Shown: positions 43,422 to 52,710, numbered from the stretch's first letter. The stretch: DNA of 64,000 nucleotides from Candidatus Fluviicola riflensis (GCA_002243285.1 CP022585.1:3956641-4020640); one strand, 5' to 3'. The notes: generated from the sequence alone by a model not told the origin. Numbers and translations are program-made.

Positions 43422-44163
43422 GGTGTAATCGAATCAGTTCTTTGTATTTCACTACGTTGGATTGGGCGCTGATCTGTGCAATCTTGAACCCCATCTTTCC
43501 GTCTAAAAAGCCTTTCTTGAGCAGATACATGGTAATAAATCGGCCAATAGCACTAATATACGGTTTTAATGGACCAACTTTTTTACCGGCGGCAAAGAAT
43601 TTTTTGGCTGTCAGCAGCGAATATTTATCGGCACGCGCGCGGTGATCTGCATATGAGTAATAAGAATAATGCTCCACAACGCCTTTAAAGGTATGATGCG
43701 CCGGTTCGGGTGTAATCAATACTTCATGTACATATTCTCCCGACCAGTACGAGCCTTCTTTTGGAAATAACCGCGGTTTGATATCCGGAAACCAGCCGCT
43801 GTGGTAAATCCATTTCCCGCAGTAATTGGTGAGCCGGTTTACGTTGTACGTTCCTTTAAAACCTGCTGTTTTGGCCTCCTGTATTTCGGCAATCAGTTCC
43901 GGACTCAGTGCCTCATCTGCGTCGAGTGAAAGAATATAATCGCAGTTTACCAATGAATTGAGATAATTTTTCGAAGCAGCGTAACCTTCCCAGGCACGTT
44001 GCACAAATTGTGCGTTGTAGCTCGCGCAGATTTCGGCTGTTTTGTCAGTTGAAAAAGCATCCAGAACAATGATTTCATCGGCAAGAGACTGCACCGAAGC
44101 CAAACACCTGCCGATGTTGCGTTCTTCGTTGAGGGTAATGACGACTACTGCCAGTTTGCTCAT
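43405..44163 (-). CDS. Glycosyltransferase family 2 (WaaE/KdtX-like)
   Basis: A 252-residue GT2 enzyme. VVITLNEERNIGRCL opens the fold; DAFSTDKT and the metal-binding DADEAL follow; WIYHSGWFPD and a C-terminal helical part match LPS core beta-1,4-glucosyltransferases. It is first in the three-gene cell-envelope operon. Confidence 0.88.
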   Translation of the reverse strand: MSKLAVVVITLNEERNIGRCLASVQSLADEIIVLDAFSTDKTAEICASYNAQFVQRAWEGYAASKNYLNSLVNCDYILSLDADEALSPELIAEIQEAKTAGFKGTYNVNRLTNYCGKWIYHSGWFPDIKPRLFPKEGSYWSGEYVHEVLITPEPAHHTFKGVVEHYSYYSYADHRARADKYSLLTAKKFFAAGKKVGPLKPYISAIGRFITMYLLKKGFLDGKMGFKIAQISAQSNVVKYKELIRLHRENTH

Positions 44164-44335
44164 GGATTTTGTTTCAATACTGTAAAATGGAACAACAAAT
44201 GCAAGTCGCTAAAATACGATGAATGATTTTAAAGAGACTACTATACAGGACTCTTGTGATAGTAATAAAGTGTTATTATTTACTTAAATGTTCATATGAA
44301 CGATTGAAAAAAGTGTTACATTAATCAAAAAGCGC

Positions 44336-44343
44336 TATTTTTG
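44336..44343 (+). promoter_or_regulatory. Candidate -7 element of the TA-like cassette
   Basis: TATTTTTG matches the Bacteroidota -7 element TAnnTTTG exactly, 57 bases before the first ATG of the cassette. No clear -33 element was identified. Confidence 0.4.
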
Positions 44344-44399
44344 TTTAAAACTATTATTCTGTTAATAAGTTAATAGTTCACCATTAATCACTATTAGTC

Positions 44400-44636
44400 A
44401 TGAATACGATGTTAGAAGAAGTTAAGACATATTTTAGAAATACACCACAAGATCAGATTGATAAAGATTGGGCAGAATATGCTAAATATGATCAAATTGG
44501 TCCAAAAGTGGATGAGTTGCTCTGTCATTTTGAAAGCTTTTTTCAATTTGAGGATGATCCTGTATACATTGTAGAATTAAAGAATCCTTCCAATATTAAA
44601 AGTCCGAGTTATTCGGACTTTTTTTTTATACATTAG
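44400..44636 (+). CDS. Small acidic protein, candidate antitoxin
   Basis: A 78-residue acidic protein (MLEEVKTYFRNTPQDQIDKDWAEY pattern, then GPKVDELL). Short proteins of this kind (TPxxQxxxDWxxxxxYDxxGPxVxEFL) are common in Bacteroidota next to putative toxins, so an antitoxin role is plausible. The last 13 codons contain an intrinsic terminator hairpin, so the C-terminus (SPSYSDFFFIH) may exist because of RNA constraints. AT-rich, unlike the flanking genes. Confidence 0.5.
   Translation: MNTMLEEVKTYFRNTPQDQIDKDWAEYAKYDQIGPKVDELLCHFESFFQFEDDPVYIVELKNPSNIKSPSYSDFFFIH
44598..44622 (+). terminator. Intrinsic terminator inside the 3' end of the first cassette gene
   Basis: A perfect 10-bp stem (44598-44607 with 44613-44622, loop GTTAT) is followed by a T-run to 44627. 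It ends 9 bases before the stop codon and just upstream of the SecB-like gene, so it would reduce read-through into the next two genes. Confidence 0.75.
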
Positions 44637-44640
44637 TCCC

Positions 44641-45057
44641 ATGAAAAATGCTGTATTTTCTTTAACTAGTTACAAGTTTGAAAAAGTTGAAATAAACGCT
44701 TCAAACGTACCAACGGAAAAAATATCTGTTGATTTCAATCCTCGCGGGGAGTTCAACACTACTGATCACACATTTAAAGTTACACTTGACTTTTATGTTT
44801 TCCAAAAGGAATTAGGGGTAGATAATTATTTTGTTATGATAAGTTGTTCCTCAATTTTCCAACTAGAAAGCGTTTCCAGTATTGAGGAGGTGCCCAATTA
44901 TTTTTATAAAAACAGTATCGCAATAGTCTATCCTTACATAAGGGCTTTTGTAAGTAGTGTGACCGTACAGGCCAATATTAGACCAATTATCTTACCAACA
45001 TTGAATTTAAGTTCATTGGAAACACCGTTAAAAGATAACACAATTGTCGTCTCATAA
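44641..45057 (+). CDS. SecB-like chaperone
   Basis: A 138-residue protein with the SecB fold signature: CSSIFQLESVSSIEEVPNYF, then NSIAIVYPYIRAFVSSV, aligning with the E. coli SecB PYARECITSMV region, and PIILPTLNLSSL, aligning with QLNLAPVNFDAL. General SecB is rare in Bacteroidota. SecB-like proteins beside small ORFs are often chaperones of toxin-antitoxin-chaperone systems, holding an unstable antitoxin. It lies four bases after the first gene and overlaps the next by 14 bases. Confidence 0.7.
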   Translation: MKNAVFSLTSYKFEKVEINASNVPTEKISVDFNPRGEFNTTDHTFKVTLDFYVFQKELGVDNYFVMISCSSIFQLESVSSIEEVPNYFYKNSIAIVYPYIRAFVSSVTVQANIRPIILPTLNLSSLETPLKDNTIVVS

Positions 45058-45637
45058 AACAGTATCAAACTTGAATGTACTAACCCTATACCAAACACTC
45101 GAAGATCGCGAAAACCATATCGATGTTGAAGAGCATGGTCCTTTTATTTGTAAATGGGAGAATACGTGGTTAGGCGATGGTTATTATTTCTGGGAAGAAT
45201 TTTATCATTTGGCTGAATGGTGGGGGACTCATCGATATCCATCTGGGTATATAATTTGTCAGGCACAATGTGATCATACAGAAAAATTATTTGACTTGGT
45301 TGGTAATATGAAACACATTGCTTCATTTAAGAGCATAATGCAAGAAATGAAGAGACAAGGTCGGGTAAATAATACGACTACAGTTAGCAGAGTAATTCGA
45401 TTCATGCAAGCAAAAATAGAAGCGTTCAATTATGAAGCAATTAGAGTACATGGTATTGGTTCTTTATCAGCACATAGTAAACAATACGTTCAGCGCTTAA
45501 TATTTGAATCTACTCGTACAGCCTATTTAGATCTGCAACCAGCTGTTCAACTTTGTTTATTCAAAAAAAATAGCTTAAATCTACGTGAGTTTCGTGTTAT
45601 TTATCCTGATCATTATAGAGAAGACTATGTGTTCTAA
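45044..45637 (+). CDS. Candidate ADP-ribosyltransferase-like toxin
   Basis: A 197-residue protein. WLGDGYYFWEEFYHLAEWW resembles the GxGxYF...A...A/Y motif of the PARP/H-Y-E ADP-ribosyltransferase fold, followed by a strand with IICQAQCD and FDLVG. The usual first catalytic His is not clear (LYQT at that point). Start: TTG at 45044, overlapping the SecB-like stop; another TTG lies at 45071 and there is no ATG before residue 84. Low-GC codon use suggests transfer. It is placed like the toxin of a toxin-antitoxin-chaperone operon. Function untested. Confidence 0.5.
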   Translation: MSSHKTVSNLNVLTLYQTLEDRENHIDVEEHGPFICKWENTWLGDGYYFWEEFYHLAEWWGTHRYPSGYIICQAQCDHTEKLFDLVGNMKHIASFKSIMQEMKRQGRVNNTTTVSRVIRFMQAKIEAFNYEAIRVHGIGSLSAHSKQYVQRLIFESTRTAYLDLQPAVQLCLFKKNSLNLREFRVIYPDHYREDYVF

Positions 45638-45680
45638 TAAACTAGTACTTTAGAATTGTTTTAAGCAAAATCCTCCAATA

Positions 45681-47306
45681 TTACTTCGTACGAATCTTCT
45701 GTCCAACAGAAATACGGCTGGCGTTCACTCCCGGATTCAGTTTTTTCAACTGCGTTACCGTTAAACCATGACGGCTTGCAATGGCAGAAAACGTATCACC
45801 TGAACGAACAGAGTAATACTTTTTACGCACTTCCGGCTTCGGTTGCGGTTTTGGCGGAGTGTTTACAGGCGTTTGAATAACCGGCTTCAGGGAATCCGAT
45901 CCGTTTACCCGCAATGAATCCTGTTGCTGCAAATACTCCGGGTTTTCAATCGTCGTGGTGACTTTGGTCTGAATTTTCAGCATTTGTCCCACATTAATAC
46001 GCGTACTCGTCAATTGATTCCAATCCATGATTTCCTGGATGGAAACGCTGTATTGTGCTGCAATTTTCCCGAGACTTTCGCCTGTTTTTACACGGTGATA
46101 CGTGTAATTGATAGTCGTAACGACCTTTGTTTTTGGGATTTCCTTGACAACTACCGGATTCGAAACCACCATTTGGTCAGCATTGTTATTCGTAGGCGGA
46201 GTGGTTTTTACCGGAATGGTATTTCCTGCACCATACAAACGTCGCTCGGTGATGTACAACGAATCTTCGAGGCTTACCAGCAAACCGATTTTTTCCAGCG
46301 GGCCGGTGATACATTGCTGCGGATACGTCGGTGGAATGTATGTTGTTTTGTAAACCGGGTTCAGCGACTGAATGTCTTCAGGTGTCCAGCCAACCAGTTT
46401 ATCAATGGTTTGCATGTGGATTCCGCTGTTCAGACACATCGTATCCAACTGGTAATAGTGAATTTTCGATTCGGCCGGAACAATGTTATGTTCAGCGTGA
46501 TATGTCAGTAAATAAGTCGCTGCGATAAAATTCGGAACGTAACCTTGTGTCTCGGAAGGTAAAAACGGCCGGATTTCCCAATAAGTGCGTTTTCCACCCG
46601 AACGTTTAATGGCTTTGTTCACATTCCCCGGACCTGCATTGTAAGCCGCAAGCGCCAGGTTCCAGTCGTTGTAAATGCTGAATAGTTTTTTCAGGTAACG
46701 GCAGGCAGCGTCGGTTGCTTTCACCGGATCCATGCGCTCGTCGATATACGAATTTTCCGATAAACCATATTGTTTTCCGGTAGCGTACATGAATTGCCAC
46801 AAGCCCAATGCTCCGGCACGCGATTTTACCTGCGGACGTAAACCACTCTCAATTACCGAAAGGTATTTCAACTCTAAAGGAAGATCGTATTCAGCCAGTT
46901 TCTCTTCGTATAAATCGAAGTACAGCTTTGATCGGCCCAATACCACTTTCGCAAAATTGCGGCGTTTTTCGGCAAAAAACTTAATGGTTGTGAGCGAAAC
47001 GTTATTGCACTCAAACCCGAAACTGGAAACCTCGTTCATTTTCGCCAAACGTTTGCAGTATTCATCATCCGTAAACTGTGGAATCGCTCCGGCTTCATAA
47101 GCCAATGCATCCACAATAGAATCGGTTGATCCGTTGGAAGCCAGTTCTGCGTAATAAGAAGAAAGGCTTTGTTCGACCATGCGGCTAAAAGCAACTCCGC
47201 TCAGGGTATCTTTTACCGGAGGATATCCTTGTGCCACTGCGGCAGTTGAAAGGAATGTCGATAAGATGGCGATGATCAGGTGGAGAAGCTGTTTTTTTAC
47301 CTGCAT
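45681..47306 (-). CDS. MltD-like lytic transglycosylase with two LysM domains
   Basis: A 541-residue envelope protein: signal peptide (LLHLIIAILSTFLSTAAVAQ), SLT domain with catalytic Glu in VIESGLRPQVKSRAGALGLWQF and AAYNAGPGNVNKAI, a Pro-rich linker, and two LysM repeats (HRVKTGESLGKIAAQYSV, YSVRSGDTFSAIASRHGL). It cleaves peptidoglycan glycan strands. The ATG at 47306 gives a better signal peptide; an ATG at 47327 overlaps gatA. Confidence 0.9.
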   Translation of the reverse strand: MQVKKQLLHLIIAILSTFLSTAAVAQGYPPVKDTLSGVAFSRMVEQSLSSYYAELASNGSTDSIVDALAYEAGAIPQFTDDEYCKRLAKMNEVSSFGFECNNVSLTTIKFFAEKRRNFAKVVLGRSKLYFDLYEEKLAEYDLPLELKYLSVIESGLRPQVKSRAGALGLWQFMYATGKQYGLSENSYIDERMDPVKATDAACRYLKKLFSIYNDWNLALAAYNAGPGNVNKAIKRSGGKRTYWEIRPFLPSETQGYVPNFIAATYLLTYHAEHNIVPAESKIHYYQLDTMCLNSGIHMQTIDKLVGWTPEDIQSLNPVYKTTYIPPTYPQQCITGPLEKIGLLVSLEDSLYITERRLYGAGNTIPVKTTPPTNNNADQMVVSNPVVVKEIPKTKVVTTINYTYHRVKTGESLGKIAAQYSVSIQEIMDWNQLTSTRINVGQMLKIQTKVTTTIENPEYLQQQDSLRVNGSDSLKPVIQTPVNTPPKPQPKPEVRKKYYSVRSGDTFSAIASRHGLTVTQLKKLNPGVNASRISVGQKIRTK

Positions 47307-47310
47307 AAGC

Positions 47311-48723
47311 TTAGGGAGTTGTCGCAACCAAATGCTGTGCGAAGTTTAAAAGTTCGTGTTCCTTAAATGCGTCGGCCATAAGCTGAATCCCGAAAGGTAA
47401 CCCATTGCTGTGATTTCCAAGCGGAATAGAAATAGCCGGATTGCCCGTAAGATTGGCATGAACCGTAAAAATATCTTGTAAATACATCTGAATCGGGTCG
47501 TTAACCGCTCCGCTTTCAAATGCCGTTGTAGGGGTAGTTGGCAATAATAACAAATCGTATTCGGCAAAAATAGCCTTGGTTTTATCCTGCAATACACGGC
47601 GCACTTTCATGCCTTTAGTATAATACGCATCGTAATATCCGTGCGAAAGAACAAATGTTCCGGCCATAATACGGCGTTTTACTTCCGGTCCGAAACCTTC
47701 AGTGCGCGAAAGCACGTATGTTTCTTCCACACCTTTTGCCTGCGTGCTTCGGTGACCATAATGAACACCATCAAATCGCGAAAGATTCGAAGATGCTTCA
47801 GCCGTTGTCAATACGTAGTATGTCGGAACCAAATAATCCAGATACGGAAAACTTACCGGTTCTACCGTATGGCCTTCAGCACGTAATTGCGCAATGATCG
47901 TTTCCAAACGTTCGCGCACTTCTGCATCCACGTTTTCGTTTTCCAATGCTTCTTTCAAATAAGCAATCCGCTGTTTTGAAGGCGTTGAGAATGAAGTGTA
48001 ATTTTCTTTCGGTCGGGAAGTCGATGTGCTGTCATGCTGATCTTTCCCTGCCATGATTTCGAGCAGCAAAGCGCTGTCTTCGATGTTATTAGTCAAAGGG
48101 CCGATCTGGTCAAACGACGAAGCGTAAGCGATCAAACCATATCGACTTATGCGTCCGTAAGTCGGTTTTAATCCAACCGTTCCGGTAAATGAAGCTGGCT
48201 GACGAATGGAACCTCCTGTGTCTGAACCCAATGCTATGGTGCATAAACCAGCGGAAACAGCTACTGCCGAACCACCTGATGAACCACCGGGAACATGCGA
48301 AAAACGTAAATTGTTTTTCACCGGGCCATAAGCCGAGTTTTCATTCGAGCTGCCCATCGCAAATTCATCGCAATTCAAACGGCCGATAATCACCGCGTCT
48401 TCCGCCAGCAAGCGTTCTACAACAGTTGCCGAATAAATAGATTCGAAATTTTCAAGGATTTTCGAGGAAGCAGAAACTTTGTGGCCTTTGTAACAGATAT
48501 TGTCTTTCAGGCCGATTACCATACCAGCCAGTTTCCCGGCAGTGCCTGCTTTTAGCTTGGCGTCAACCGCTTCTGCTTGCTGCAAAGCTGTGGTTTCGAA
48601 GACTTCCAAAAAGGCGTTCAAGTCTTTGGCAGCTTCTATAGCCGACAAATAATCATTGACGATCTCAACAACAGTTCTCCCTGCGGAGAGTGCTTTTTTA
48701 ACCTCCGAAAACGTTTTATACAT
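47311..48723 (-). CDS. gatA: Glutamyl-tRNA(Gln) amidotransferase subunit A
   Basis: A 470-residue amidase-signature enzyme with the Ser-Ser-Lys triad regions: GLKDNICYKG (Lys), PGGSSGGSAVAVSAG (Ser) and GSDTGGSIRQPASF (Ser). It supplies ammonia from glutamine to convert Glu-tRNA(Gln) or Asp-tRNA(Asn), together with GatB and GatC, which are not in the window. It lies 15 bases downstream of tatA, possibly in one transcript with the MltD-like gene. Confidence 0.94.
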   Translation of the reverse strand: MYKTFSEVKKALSAGRTVVEIVNDYLSAIEAAKDLNAFLEVFETTALQQAEAVDAKLKAGTAGKLAGMVIGLKDNICYKGHKVSASSKILENFESIYSATVVERLLAEDAVIIGRLNCDEFAMGSSNENSAYGPVKNNLRFSHVPGGSSGGSAVAVSAGLCTIALGSDTGGSIRQPASFTGTVGLKPTYGRISRYGLIAYASSFDQIGPLTNNIEDSALLLEIMAGKDQHDSTSTSRPKENYTSFSTPSKQRIAYLKEALENENVDAEVRERLETIIAQLRAEGHTVEPVSFPYLDYLVPTYYVLTTAEASSNLSRFDGVHYGHRSTQAKGVEETYVLSRTEGFGPEVKRRIMAGTFVLSHGYYDAYYTKGMKVRRVLQDKTKAIFAEYDLLLLPTTPTTAFESGAVNDPIQMYLQDIFTVHANLTGNPAISIPLGNHSNGLPFGIQLMADAFKEHELLNFAQHLVATTP

Positions 48724-48738
48724 TCGAAAAAATTAGAC

Positions 48739-48921
48739 TTATTTTTTTTCTTCCGTCGCAGTTGGAGTTGCAGAAGAGGCTTCTTCACCTTTACTCGCGT
48801 CTTTGAATTCTCTGATTCCCTTACCCAATCCCTTCATCAATTCAGGAATTTTCTTACCACCAAACAACAACAAAACAACCGCAAGTATCAAGATGATTTC
48901 AAAAGCACCAAACTTTCCCAT
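48739..48921 (-). CDS. tatA: Twin-arginine translocase subunit TatA/TatE
   Basis: A 60-residue protein: one membrane helix ([14 protein letters not shown]), the FGGKKIPEL hinge, an amphipathic helix ([12 protein letters not shown]) and an acidic/Lys tail. This is the standard TatA layout. The pore-forming subunit exports folded proteins. Confidence 0.9.
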   Translation of the reverse strand: MGKFGAFEIILILAVVLLLFGGKKIPELMKGLGKGIREFKDASKGEEASSATPTATEEKK

Positions 48922-49027
48922 AATTCAATTTTTTACAAAATTAAGCAATTCTTGCAAAGATTCGTGCATTAATGCGGTTATTCCGTTTCTTTAACACTCA
49001 GCTTGGGTTTAAATATAAATCCGGAAT

Positions 49028-49672
49028 TCAGAGTTTAAGGTAACTTAACGCTTCGCCGGCAAACAATTCCTGGCGCAATGAAGGCCATTGTTCAGCAGTT
49101 GGCGTCACAATATCGACCGTAGAACCATACTGTTCCACGCTGTTTACTTTCAACAATTTCGCAAAAGTAGGTTGATAGTTCAATTCGCCGTGAACGATTT
49201 TCATTCCGCCTTTATCAAAAGTCAAAATGCTGGGTTCGAAGTAATTGCCGACGTGAAAATTGATCAGGTAATTATTGTTGTCGATCTTGCTGAGCTGGTG
49301 CAAACTACCCGAACCGACGATTACTTCCTTGTGCTGGATTCCATAATAATAACGTTCGCCCTCCAGCACACACGGAATGGAATCGCCTTTGTTGATACCG
49401 AATAAATGCCCGTTACGCACCTGGATCGTAGCCGATTCACGCAATTGTTCGCGGGTAATATAAGCCACAAGCGTCGAAACAATGTAAACTCCCGACTCAT
49501 CGAATAGGTAAACGGTTTCGGAGTTGGTACTTTTGTACGATCCGAATTGAGCTTTGTTCACAGCCTCTACCAACGTGTAATTGGGCGGTAAAGGATCTGC
49601 AAATTGAATGGTTTTTTGCCCTAAAAGGCTAAAAGCGCAGAAAAAGATGCTGACGAAAAGAACTTTTTTCAT
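49028..49672 (-). CDS. Exported hypothetical protein
   Basis: A 214-residue protein with a signal peptide (KVLFVSIFFCAFSLLGQ). The rest is beta-rich with no recognised domain. It lies between tatA and recJ, divergent from recJ. Function unknown. Confidence 0.6.
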   Translation of the reverse strand: MKKVLFVSIFFCAFSLLGQKTIQFADPLPPNYTLVEAVNKAQFGSYKSTNSETVYLFDESGVYIVSTLVAYITREQLRESATIQVRNGHLFGINKGDSIPCVLEGERYYYGIQHKEVIVGSGSLHQLSKIDNNNYLINFHVGNYFEPSILTFDKGGMKIVHGELNYQPTFAKLLKVNSVEQYGSTVDIVTPTAEQWPSLRQELFAGEALSYLKL

Positions 49673-49697
49673 ATCTTAATTTAGAAAACGGAAATGT

Positions 49698-51428
49698 ATG
49701 CAAAAACGCTGGTTAATCAAACAACGCCCCAACGACCAACAAATTCAAGAACTGGAAACCAATCTGAAAGTGTCGCCGCTCATGGCAGCATTGCTTGCCC
49801 AACAAACTCTTACAACTCACGAAGCCGTTCGTTCATTCTTTGATCCGCCGGTTTCCACAACACACGATCCATTTCTGATGAAAAACATGGATCTGGCGGT
49901 GGAACGATTGAATACAGCCGTTGCCAAAAAAGAAAATATCCTCGTTTTCGGCGATTATGATGTAGACGGCACAACCGCAGTTGCTTTGGTTTATTCGGTG
50001 CTGAAACAATACGCTCCGGTGCATTTTTACATTCCGGATCGTTATGAAGAAGGTTACGGATTGTCGTTCCAGGGAATCGACGAAGCCAAAAGATTGGGGG
50101 CAACGCTTGTCATCGCACTCGACTGTGGCATTAAAGAAATCGAAAAAGTGCGTTATGCCCGCGAATTGGGTATTGACGTCATCATTTGCGACCACCACAC
50201 GCCCGGCGATGAATTGCCCGATGCCATTATCCTGGACCCAAAACAAACCGATTGCAACTATCCATTCAAGGAATTGTGCGGTTGCGGCGTCGGATTTAAG
50301 TTAATGGAAGCATTTCACCTGAAAAACGGAATTGATCCTGCGGCATTAAATGATTACTTGGATCTGGTCGCGATAGCAATTGGTGCTGATATTGTAGCGG
50401 TTACCGGCGAAAACAGGTATTTGTGTAAAACAGGATTGAAGGTGTTGAACACAAAACCGCGTGTAGGAATTCTGGCACTGTTAAAACATGCCGGCCGTGC
50501 TTTACCGCTTTCATTGTCGGATGTCGTTTTTACGATTGCTCCGCGCATCAATGCTGCCGGCAGGTTGGAATCCGGAATGAGGTCAGTAGAATTATTATTA
50601 GCCAAATCTGCTTCACTAGCCGATTCCATTGCCTCTGAAATTGACGAATACAACAAAAACCGTCGCCTGCTCGATGCTCAAATGACCGAAGAAGCGCTCA
50701 TGCAAATTGCAGCCGATCCGCAACACAACCAACGTAAATCAACGGTGGTATTTCAGAACGACTGGCATAAAGGTGTGGTTGGAATTGTGGCTTCGCGATT
50801 GATCGAAACGCACTATCGGCCTACAATCGTATTGACCGAAAGCAAAGGCGTTGCAACCGGTTCGGCCCGGTCGGTAGACAGATTTAATGTGTACGAAGCT
50901 ATTTTGGGCTGCGGACATTTATTGACACAATTTGGCGGACACTTTCACGCGGCAGGACTCACATTACCGGTAGAAAACGTTCCTGCATTTCGCGATGCGT
51001 TTGATGAAATTGTGCAGAAAACCATTGAATTGCAATCAGAAACGCAGGAATTAGTGGTTGATCTGGAAATCAAATTACACCAATTGTTTCTGGCGGGTGA
51101 ATCTGCGGGACAGCTTCCCCGGATTTATAAAATGCTGGAACAAATGGAACCGTTCGGACCCGGAAACGACAAACCGGTGTTTTGTGTGCGATCTGTCTAT
51201 GCGCGATCAAGTCGTTTGTTAAAAGGAGCACATCTGAAGGTCGAAATCATGGATCCTGAAACGGGAATTGTGTTGCCGGCCATCGGTTTCAGTATGCCTG
51301 AGCACCTCGATCTGGTAGCGGCTGGCTGCGCGTTTGATTGTGCATTTACGCTGGAATCGAATACGTGGAATGACAGAACAACGTTGCAGTTGCAAATTCG
51401 GGATATCCGCGAAACAGTAATGTTGTGA
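49698..51428 (+). CDS. recJ: Single-stranded-DNA exonuclease RecJ
   Basis: A 576-residue DHH-family nuclease: FGDYDVDGTTA, ALDCGIKE, CDHHTPGDELP, then DHHA1 with GGHFHAAGL, and a C-terminal OB-like domain. It degrades single-stranded DNA 5' to 3' in repair and recombination. Confidence 0.94.
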   Translation: MQKRWLIKQRPNDQQIQELETNLKVSPLMAALLAQQTLTTHEAVRSFFDPPVSTTHDPFLMKNMDLAVERLNTAVAKKENILVFGDYDVDGTTAVALVYSVLKQYAPVHFYIPDRYEEGYGLSFQGIDEAKRLGATLVIALDCGIKEIEKVRYARELGIDVIICDHHTPGDELPDAIILDPKQTDCNYPFKELCGCGVGFKLMEAFHLKNGIDPAALNDYLDLVAIAIGADIVAVTGENRYLCKTGLKVLNTKPRVGILALLKHAGRALPLSLSDVVFTIAPRINAAGRLESGMRSVELLLAKSASLADSIASEIDEYNKNRRLLDAQMTEEALMQIAADPQHNQRKSTVVFQNDWHKGVVGIVASRLIETHYRPTIVLTESKGVATGSARSVDRFNVYEAILGCGHLLTQFGGHFHAAGLTLPVENVPAFRDAFDEIVQKTIELQSETQELVVDLEIKLHQLFLAGESAGQLPRIYKMLEQMEPFGPGNDKPVFCVRSVYARSSRLLKGAHLKVEIMDPETGIVLPAIGFSMPEHLDLVAAGCAFDCAFTLESNTWNDRTTLQLQIRDIRETVML

Positions 51429-51504
51429 TGTGTTTTTGGAGAGTACGATTAAATTAGCATATAATCAAAGTTAAGATTGTTTTCCTCCTGCAAAGCAGGA
51501 TAAT

Positions 51505-51558
51505 CTTTGCGTTCTCTGCGTCTTTGCGTTAGCTATTTTCACCGCAAAGTCGCAAAGA
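51505..51558. repeat. TTTGCG-containing intergenic repeat
   Basis: Short direct copies CTTTGCG, CTCTGCG and CTTTGCG (51505-51528) face an inverted block CGCAAAGTCGCAAAG (51543-51557). This resembles a short recurrent intergenic element seen in many Bacteroidota genomes. No gene is present in 51429-51651. Confidence 0.5.
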
Positions 51559-51651
51559 GTTACACACGTGCAACTGGAGCGGTATTAGAATTACATGCTC
51601 TTGGATTGGGTGAATATTACATATACTCCCGGTGAATTGCGACCACAAACA

Positions 51652-52710
51652 TCATAACATATACGATCCGAGGTCGATTTCCAGATTCACCTCAAACAGG
51701 TGTTCTTCGTTTTTTACGTCCAACGAAAAATCATTGTACGTGAGTTCGAGTTGCCGTCGCACGTTTTTGAGTCCGATGCCGCTGTGATCATCGGGTACCG
51801 AATTTCTTTCCTTGCTGTTTTTCACGGAAGCTTTCAGGTGATTATTGTGCTCCGAAATAACGACTTCAATGAAAACAGTTTCCATGCTTTCACTCGCGCC
51901 GTGCTTAAATGCATTTTCAATCAACGGAAGCAAAAGCAACGGAGTTATATTGGCGTTCGGATTTGAAATATCAATGGAAATCGTCAGCGATAAACGATCG
52001 TTGTAGCGAATGCGTTCCAACTCAATGTAATCTTCGAGCAACTTCACTTCTTCGCTGATCAAAATGCGGTCTTTTTCTGATTCATACAACATAAATCTGA
52101 GCAGTTTTGACAATTTCATCACCACAGGCCCCGTATCGTCTGACTTTTTCATCGCCAGCGAGTATATATTATTGAGTGTATTGAACAGAAAGTGCGGGTT
52201 GATTTGTGATTTCAGCAGGTTCAATTCCGTTTCCAGCTTTTTCTTCATCACTTCCTGCGAAGCTTCTTTTTGCCGGATATTCATCCGAACGAGCTTGATT
52301 GCAATGGCCATTCCGCAAGTGAAACTGATGATAAACGCAGTGTAAATAATGCTTCCCAATAAAAAGTCCGACTTAAACGATTCCTTGTAACCATAAAACC
52401 AATCAAGCACCACAAAGTGATTGACAACAATGTAGTTAAACGTAGAAATTGTAAAAATCAACAGCGCGACCAGCAACGACTTTTGCAACGACCATTGACG
52501 TAAAAAATACCGGTTAATAATGCCGAAAAGCAGGTAAACCAACGGAATTTTCACAACCAGGTAAATCAACTGTGGAATTAGCGACGATACAAATAGTTGA
52601 AACGAACCAATCCCCTGCTCAGCATCAGGTGAGGTTGAATAATTGAGGTAACTTTTGAAAAGAACGTAAGCGACCCAAAAGGAAATATGATAAAGAATTC
52701 GTTTTTGCAT
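51652..52710 (-). CDS. LytS/YehU-type sensor histidine kinase
   Basis: A 352-residue membrane kinase: about four helices (residues 5-150), a coiled coil, the His_kinase domain with His in NPHFLFNTLNN, and HATPase with IENAFKHG and GIGLKNV. The usual partner is a LytTR response regulator, but none is adjacent in this window. The start is the ATG at 52710 (MQKRIL); the longer frame from 52788 is not hydrophobic. Confidence 0.85.
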   Translation of the reverse strand: MQKRILYHISFWVAYVLFKSYLNYSTSPDAEQGIGSFQLFVSSLIPQLIYLVVKIPLVYLLFGIINRYFLRQWSLQKSLLVALLIFTISTFNYIVVNHFVVLDWFYGYKESFKSDFLLGSIIYTAFIISFTCGMAIAIKLVRMNIRQKEASQEVMKKKLETELNLLKSQINPHFLFNTLNNIYSLAMKKSDDTGPVVMKLSKLLRFMLYESEKDRILISEEVKLLEDYIELERIRYNDRLSLTISIDISNPNANITPLLLLPLIENAFKHGASESMETVFIEVVISEHNNHLKASVKNSKERNSVPDDHSGIGLKNVRRQLELTYNDFSLDVKNEEHLFEVNLEIDLGSYML

